Under the pieces are notes generated by a model, which did not search any database, had not been told where the DNA came from, and saw nothing but the letters and a program-made list of their open reading frames with translations. Made by a program: the position numbers and the translations under genes. Below, in pieces: positions 57,937-64,000 of a stretch of DNA of 64,000 bases. Numbering within the stretch: position 1 is the stretch's first letter; each line of letters opens with the position of its first letter. Source of the DNA: Papaver somniferum (Eukaryota > Streptophyta > Magnoliopsida > Ranunculales > Papaveraceae); contig NC_039362.1 of assembly GCF_003573695.1 (NCBI RefSeq), positions 17,690,063 through 17,754,062 on the forward strand, written 5' to 3'.

Positions 57937-58504
57937 CAATTTTAGTGACAAAACTATCAATACATATGGAATACAAAAAATAAATAAATAAACTTTTGTA
58001 GCTCCTATTCCACATGTCTAATCTTCAACATTACTCGAAATATTCGTCACTTCCAAGTACTCCAATGATCCCAAAGGTTGTACAACATCATCGTTGTTGA
58101 AAATCCGTAGCTATAACAACGAGAAAACAAGAGTTCTCAATCATTGTTATACAATGCCATAGTATCATTACTCAGTGTCAAAGTTCAATTGTATCACAAC
58201 TTCAACAACAATGCTATGGTGATATGTATCATTCCCCCTTAGTCAATACTCCATCTCACATGGAAACCACTCCCCCTTACATAATGATCCGAAAACCATA
58301 TGTATTTGTAGTGTGAACTACTTATTAATTCTCCCCTTTTTGTCAATAAAATTGGCAAAGGTACAAGAACGAGATCCTAATGAAATTTCCGAAAGAGACA
58401 TTTCATGACCAAAAGAAAGAAACACATATCATCTTATTTAGATGCAATCATAAAGTCGAAGCTAAATGCATTCATCAAGGAGTTTATAAAGATACAAGAT
58501 AACC
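57937..58504 (-). other. 3' internal region of Copia copy S3
   Basis: Non-coding. 58160-58504 repeats the 3' regions of S1 and S2. It is cut at 58505 by element F; the remainder of S3 is beyond the window. Confidence 0.75.
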
Positions 58505-59730
58505 TGATAGACACTTTTTCTGTGTCTAATTTGATCTCAATACTGTATATTGTTGGCACTCGATTTTGTACTAATTTTGGTGTTTTGTGTGTTTATAGGA
58601 ATTTTTGGGCAATAAATATTTTTGGGAAATTCGGCTCGAAAAGTTGATAAAGGCACCCTCGGAGCACATTTTCTAAACGAACCCCTTCTTTGGATAAGGG
58701 GCACCTCATTTACTAAGGGGCAACTTCTTTACTATTTGCACCCCAGGACAGCAACTGCTAACCGCACCCCATCACTGGTTAAGGGGAGACCATCTTCTTC
58801 TCAGTTTGAATTAATTGTTTTGGCGGGAAATCTTGGCAAGGGAAGAACATAATTAGGGTTCGAGTTTGGTGCTCTTCCGAGGAGACTCAATGGATGAAAC
58901 TGATGGCAAGCATCTGTTAGAGCATAACAGGGATAGTAGGAGTGATTTTATCGATTGAATTTGGCTAGAACTCGAGTTAGAAGTAAACAGAGGTGTGAAC
59001 TTTTCACGGGTATTTCAGGCAAGATTTTGCTGGAGCTTTGGCCGGATTCAATGGGATCTTTGGATTGGATATACCATGTTTCGACTAAACAAGGTTGGTA
59101 ATCACTCCAGATTCGATAAAACAGGGTTTAATTATTGGGTCAAGCAAAACAGGGGAGGAGATGGACTCGGGTTTCTGTGGAAGTTCTGGGAGTGATCTGT
59201 TGGAGTATTTTTCAGGTTTCCCCATTAAAATTAGTTGGGAATATCCTTTTCAACTAAAATAGGATTGATAGATGACTCAGAATCGAAAAAGAGGAGTCTG
59301 TCGGACACAGCAAAGAACGAGCATATCCCGAGTATAACTGATGTTTGTGAGTATTTGGAGAGGATTCGACTCAATTTTCCATGTGTTGGCAACAAGTTTG
59401 GAACATGTAAACGCTGATTGACAGCGTGAGAAGGCAAGAATGGAAGGAAAACAACCCGAGAATATTTTTCTTTACTGCGAGTTATGGTGAAGATTTGAGG
59501 AGTTAATGAGACGTTATTCTTGTGCCTACCGAGTATACAAAGTCCTGTGGGAGCATAGAGAAGGGGGTCGAGTGATTGGGGGAAGATACAGAGAATAATA
59601 GGAAGCTACAGAGCAGATTTTTCTGCTGCTGCGGGGAAGAAGAAACTGAAGAACATACTACCGTAAAAGACTGTCGTTTCAAGGGTCTTATATTTAACAG
59701 TTTGTAACGACCGATTTGTAACGCTATCTT

Positions 59731-60927
59731 TGATGTAGTTTTTACAGTGGTAAGAAAAGCGTTTGATTCTCGGACTTGTGAAGTTGATTTTAGACTTAAA
59801 ATATAAAATTGATATAGCACATAAACCAAAGGATGATGACAATATTGAGAGGTTATTGAGAATCGGGATTCCACCAAACTCATATACTATGGTTCAATAT
59901 TAATTCTTATACAATTATAACTCCAAAAATGATAATATCGACTCTAAATCTTTGCCAAGGTAGATTTTATAAAACATTAATTGTAAATGGTAATCACGAG
60001 TTATCAAAACACCTAAGCTAAGCGTAACCCATCAAACTAAATCATAACTAATTAATTTAAAATCATAGTTCAAATTATATTAAGGCAAAAGTCTTAAAAA
60101 GAATATAATAAAATTACCATAGTGTTGAGAATTGGCTTCCTCCGTCACCCCAGTGATGAGGTTTAGCTCCTCATGTTGTAAATGAATGTTATAAAAAAAA
60201 TAGGTAGCATCATATTTATTGATTCAACGTGAAAAGGATACAAAATTTATTGATTCCCACTCACTAATATTGCTCGATTACAAGAAATATGAAATAATAC
60301 TCTCACTATTTTTCTCAATCTCTCCCCCCACCCGGAACCCCCCGAGATGATTCCATACGACTCCTTTTATAGTGGGGATTCTGAAATCCTTCCATAATTT
60401 TCTACATGAAGTGATGTCATTTTTTATTTTCCGGCTAATGGAGTGACGCCATGTGTCAGGACAATGCAAAATCCTCCAATAAAAAGGAGCCACGTGTCAA
60501 ATATTGCAGTCAAAATATTCTTTATTTGGAAAATATATTATTTTTAATTAATTCCAACCATAAAGAATAATATCTTGATTTTCTTCTTTATTTTTCTTAT
60601 TTTCTTCATTAAACCACATATCTTCAAATATCCTTTAATTATTAGTATCTTGCACATGGTCTCCACACTTCTACACATGATATGGCACACTTCCATGCTT
60701 AATACACTACCATAACCAAATGATTGACCCAATAATTCTTCATGTTTCTTCTTGGGCCTAGCCCACTTCATTTATTTCTTTTTGCGAGTAGAATTCCACA
60801 TTTTGGTCCATCGAGCTTTATTTCCCAAAAATACCTACAAATACACAAAATAGCACAATAAGCACAAAATCGAGTACTAACATTACAGAGAATTGAGAAC
60901 AAAATAGACACATAAATGCGTCTATCA
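59731..60927 (-). repeat. Solo LTR G (1197 bp) inside the F LTR
   Basis: Flanked by ATCTT (59726-59730, 60928-60932). It begins TGATGTAG and ends GCGTCTATCA. It is related to the D LTR in the same orientation (CTCGGACTTGTGAAG, AGCGTAACCCATCAAACT and TGCGTCTATCA blocks) but diverged. TATAAAAG at 60371-60364. Confidence 0.88.
60364..60371 (-). promoter_or_regulatory. TATA box of solo LTR G
   Basis: TATAAAAG on the minus strand in U3 of the solo LTR. Confidence 0.55.
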
Positions 60928-61511
60928 ATCTTCAGTTCGTGACAATTATTGTAACGGTGAGCTCTGTAACGCCGTGACAGCGTTGCGAATTCCCTAAGTT
61001 ATATTTTCTTCTTTGTAAACACCAATTGAGCTATGCAATATATTTTGAGCTTGTTTTTCACTATGTGGAGCTAAACCTTTCTCTGGGACGACAGAGGAAA
61101 CCAAAATTCATCATGTGGTAAATTCATTTAATTCTTTATATGACTATTTGCATTAAATTAAAATTAGAAAAAGATTTTTCTTAATTAATTGTCATTTCGT
61201 TTGATGATTTATGCTTAGGATTAATTCTTTTGATATGCCATGCTTAAGTTTTACAATTAATATTTTAAGAATCTACCTTAGCCAAAGATATAGAGTCAAA
61301 ATTTTTATTAAATGAGCTATAATGGTGTAGAATAAATAGGTGAATCACATGAATTTGAATATTTGGTGGAATCCTAGTCCTAGTACCTCTCGGTACATTG
61401 TTACTATTTTGTATATAATTGCTAGTTTTATAATTTAAATCTAAAAAATCAATCTCATCAAGTCCGAGTGAACGATAACCTTTACCACTATATAAAAATT
61501 CGATCAATTTT

Positions 61512-61529
61512 TGGCGGCGCCGATGTGGG
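61512..61529 (+). other. Primer-binding-site-like sequence of element F
   Basis: TGGCGGCGCCGATGTGGG, five bases after the LTR, the same spacing as in E. The match to an aspartate-type site is imperfect. Confidence 0.5.
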
Positions 61530-62586
61530 CTTGTCTTTAGGTTAGAGTTTTTAGATTTCTTTTTCTTTTTTAGGTTTTTATTTGTTTTTTTTATTTTTTT
61601 GTTCTTCTTTACGTTTTTGGGTTTTTATCTTTTCCTTACAGAATTTGAAATTTGGTGCGAAAGAAAATTTTGCCAAAGCTTTTGGTGAATACTTAAAGAC
61701 TTGGAGTAAAAGGCAAAGCGAAAGGAGCGAAAGAAGAAGATATTTTTATTTTATAAAAAAAGAGAGGGAAAAAAAAGAGACTTTTTGTTTAGACTTTCCT
61801 TTTCTTTTGCACTTTATTTTTGGACTTTGGACTTTAAACTTTGGGACATTATTTGTAAACCCTACGGAAGGGTAGTTTAAATATAAATTGTGTGCAGAGA
61901 AGGACGACGATTACGATATCGTCTCGGCCCCTCGGGTTCGTACACTGACATTGGAGTCGGTGGCCCGAGTCGACCTCAACGGTTCATCCCCCGTCTGGAA
62001 CGGGAGGTAATAATTCTAAACACCCGCGAATCCCCTGTCAGCGGGTTTACTGGATGATTTTTTATGCATATATGTTGAGGACCTGAAATCGAATTTAATT
62101 TTCTAGTAAAGGGTAAGGCCTGGCCAAATCAAGATAAGGACTCGGATTCCATCACCATTTTCTTCTTGCCCGCCTTAGGAACACGTAACCTACGCGAACC
62201 TAAGCCTTAAAATTTGGACTAGAACGAGACCGATAGGGTAACGAGCTTAATTGGAAAGTCATTCGAAAAATATTGGTTACTCTTTTGAGCATACTTTGAA
62301 GTTCATGATGGTTTCTGTGAGTTGAATACGCCCCCTTGTAATGCCGGTGAGGCCTTGGGTATCAAAGCGCCACGCAGCTTCCCTCGTCTCTATTCAACTT
62401 ACTTTAACTCGGATTGATTCCAGAGGGGTTTGCTCAGATTGTAACGAATTCCTTTTCGAAAGAATAGAAGCTGGTCTAGAAACAATCTAAGTGGAGCCAT
62501 CATGATTTTTGTTTGCTAGATAAAATAGGCTTGTTGTGGTCGAGTAAGCCTTCTTTGTGGTTGTTTAGAATTCCCTTGTAGTTAGG
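61530..62586 (+). other. Conserved 5' leader of element F
   Basis: Homologous to the D leader. It contains the ACCCT-ACGGA-AGGGT hairpin (61859-61873), GGCCCCTCGGGTTCG (61927-61941) and the CCCCCGTCTGG block (61988-61998). A frame at 61582-61875 is not shared with D and is not called. Confidence 0.7.
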
Positions 62587-64000
62587 ATGTCAAACTGGTA
62601 TTATAGTAGCCAATACAATGAGTATCCGACTGAGCATCTTGGACATTATCCTTTTTATGACCATAGTGTGAATAGTGATTGGGAACGCGAAACTTTTGAA
62701 GATTATGGTCCATACCATTGTGATCCCAATTACTATCCACATACCCACAGGTCATACAAGCAAAACAATCCTTCTATTTTTCTAGAAGAGTCTCTTAAGA
62801 GTTTCAATGAGTCAACACAGAAATTTCATTTATTTATGAAAGAGACTTATAATATTCCGCTCCCAGAAGAGTCCGTAGAGCAGTCAACTAAGATGTCTCT
62901 AGAAGAGTCCCTCAAGCAATTTACTGAGAGTACAAATAGGATTGTAGAAAAATTTGCTCAAGATAGTCTTAAATACCAATATAGTGTTCCCAATACCACC
63001 CTTGAAAATAAGGATAGTTTTTATTCACATAATCAAGATGACGAGGTTAGAATTGGTAATACTACTTATTTAGATGGGGTTCGATCATTTTCATGTTATT
63101 ATAATGATGATTATGATGAGGATAGTATTGATGAAGAACATAAAATATGTAGGCATAGTGATCAGGAATTTGTTACACTGATTGAGCTTTATAATGATAG
63201 TGTTGTTTCTAGTACAAATCCAAATAATTTTAATAATTATTCACCTATTCAAAAGGATGAGGATTTGACTAGAAATACCCCCGTTTTAGACGATGTAATA
63301 TTTCCTTTTCACGAAGCCAACGAAGGTTTAGAGGAATGAGTTTATTTTGAGTCTAGCGATTTAGAAACAATAGTTTTAGACAAAGAAAGTGAACTCGTAG
63401 AGATGAGTGAGGATGAACCTGACTTAGAAGAATCAATTGACCATTTCCAGGAATCTGATGACCTAGAAATTAGGGAAGTTGTGACTAGTCTTTCTAGAGA
63501 CACTGAAAACTCTAAGTGTGGGGGTGATTATCATTCTCCATGTGCTTTAACTCTTAGAAACGTCCCTCACTTGGGACTTGATATATGTGCCTCAACCATT
63601 GTGCCAGATTACCTTCATACTAGATCTCCCGAACCTAATAATGTCCAGGAAGAAGTTCAGTTGTTAGAAAACCATCCTCTGGTTGATGTGGTTTACCCAG
63701 GCGATAGTACCCAAATTGACTTTGTTTTCCCACCAAATATTTTTCAACCAATTGTGGGAACGTATAAGTTTCAGATGTGTCAATTATTAAGTTTTGAGAC
63801 TAAACCTAATTATTTTAGGATATTAGGGTCGACACATTTGTTTAAGGAAGACCACTACTTTCATCGTGGTCAATTGTAATGAGCCAAAACTAATTAACTT
63901 AAAGGATCCGCAATTATTTAGGTTATTATTATGTGCTTCCAAGTTTTTACTTGAGTTTTTACAGACTCTAATACCTGAATCGGACCTTAGCTACGAGGAA
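62587..64000 (+). pseudogene. Conserved acidic ORF of element F (broken, runs off the window)
   Basis: Start at 62587 (MSNWYYSSQYNEY), the same start as in D. Tyr/His-rich N-terminus; then an insert absent from D with two related units (ESLKSFNESTQKF, ESLKQFTESTNRI), which recalls Gag-associated repeats in plant Gypsy elements. The acidic middle (DDYDEDSIDEEHKICRHSD) is followed by TGA at 63337-63339 and VEMSEDEPDLEESIDHFQES. The conserved hydrophobic part (HPLVDVVYPG, FVFPPNIFQPIVGTY, LLSFETKPNYFRILGS) ends at TAA 63877-63879. Beyond it DPQLFRLLLCASKFLLEFL continues in another frame. The membrane segment seen in D would lie beyond 64000. Confidence 0.7.

Larger units (their letters stand above)
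58505..61506 (+). repeat. 5' LTR of element F (1800 bp net), split by solo LTR G
   Basis: TGATAGACACTTTTTCTGTG to AATTCGATCA. Its first part resembles the start of the D LTR and of solo LTR H. Gross length 3002 bp; minus G (1197) and one ATCTT copy it is 1800 bp. The inner part has GTGGAGCTAAACC and GGGACGACAGA blocks shared with H. Confidence 0.85.
58505..64000 (+). mobile_element. Element F: D-like non-autonomous retrotransposon, 5' part
   Basis: A 5' LTR (58505-61506) starting TGATAGACAC and ending AATTCGATCA, a PBS-like site, a leader homologous to that of D, and the same acidic ORF family. The left target copy is TAACC (58500-58504). The right side is outside the window. Element F is diverged from D but keeps order and spacing, so the organisation is inherited and not a one-off deletion. 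Confidence 0.85.

Noticed and set aside
61582..61875. 97-codon open frame in the leader of F
   Set aside because: Not present in the homologous leader of D and rich in low-complexity Phe/Lys/Arg; probably chance.

Overview
This is a nested block of plant LTR retrotransposons. I found no convincing host gene, tRNA, rRNA or CRISPR array. An angiosperm, probably a eudicot, is indicated by Ty3/Gypsy elements of the Tat and Athila types, long-LTR Ty1/Copia elements, a hAT element with 8-bp target duplications, TATAAATA-type LTR promoters and GT-AG introns in AT-rich sequence. The species cannot be named from the sequence. The setting looks like intergenic or pericentromeric heterochromatin.

Left third (1-22.1 kb). 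Positions 1-840 hold exons of a transposon-associated, plant-mobile-domain-like gene. Element A (841-5909, +) is a 5'-truncated Tat-like Gypsy element with the integrase end, an antisense multi-exon gene and a 3' LTR. It abuts the pol stop codon of element C (5910-13217, -), a decayed Tat/Ogre-like element with protease, RT, RNase H plus a second RNase H, integrase, PBS and a long LTR. Element B (13218-22113, -) is complete, with TSD CAAAC, and is a relative of A. It keeps gag, protease, LTRs and the antisense gene but has lost RT, RNase H and integrase.

Middle (22.1-36.6 kb). Copies of a Ty1/Copia family with LTRs of about 2.35-2.4 kb (SIRE/Maximus-like) lie in both orientations. They carry gag zinc-knuckle remnants, a conserved 3' region and partial LTRs (called L1-L6; the internal copies are S1-S3).

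Right half (33.5-64 kb). Here a nest can be resolved to the base. A Copia 3' LTR (L4) is split by a solo Copia LTR (L5, TSD AAGAC) and by a full Athila-type element (E, TSD ATCCA). L5 is split by element D (TSD GTGAT), and the 5' LTR of D holds a 764-bp hAT-like element (TSD TCCAGCAC). The gag of E is split by solo LTR H (TSD AAAGG). Element F (from 58505, leaving the window) interrupts the Copia internal sequence, and its 5' LTR holds solo LTR G (TSD ATCTT). Removing the insertions restores LTR lengths: D has 1550 and 1550 bp, and the Copia LTRs have 2352, 2370 and 2406 bp.

Most interesting points: (i) D and F share a conserved leader and an acidic protein of roughly 500 residues or more with a C-terminal membrane segment and no recognisable pol, which makes them a candidate undescribed non-autonomous family; (ii) A and B share an antisense intron-containing gene with its own TATA box next to the 3' LTR; (iii) a palindromic U3 module is shared between Copia and Athila LTRs; (iv) a two-part GAGGAC/polypurine module is present twice in both E and D. 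All coding regions carry stops or frameshifts except single domains, so any activity is past or depends on other copies.
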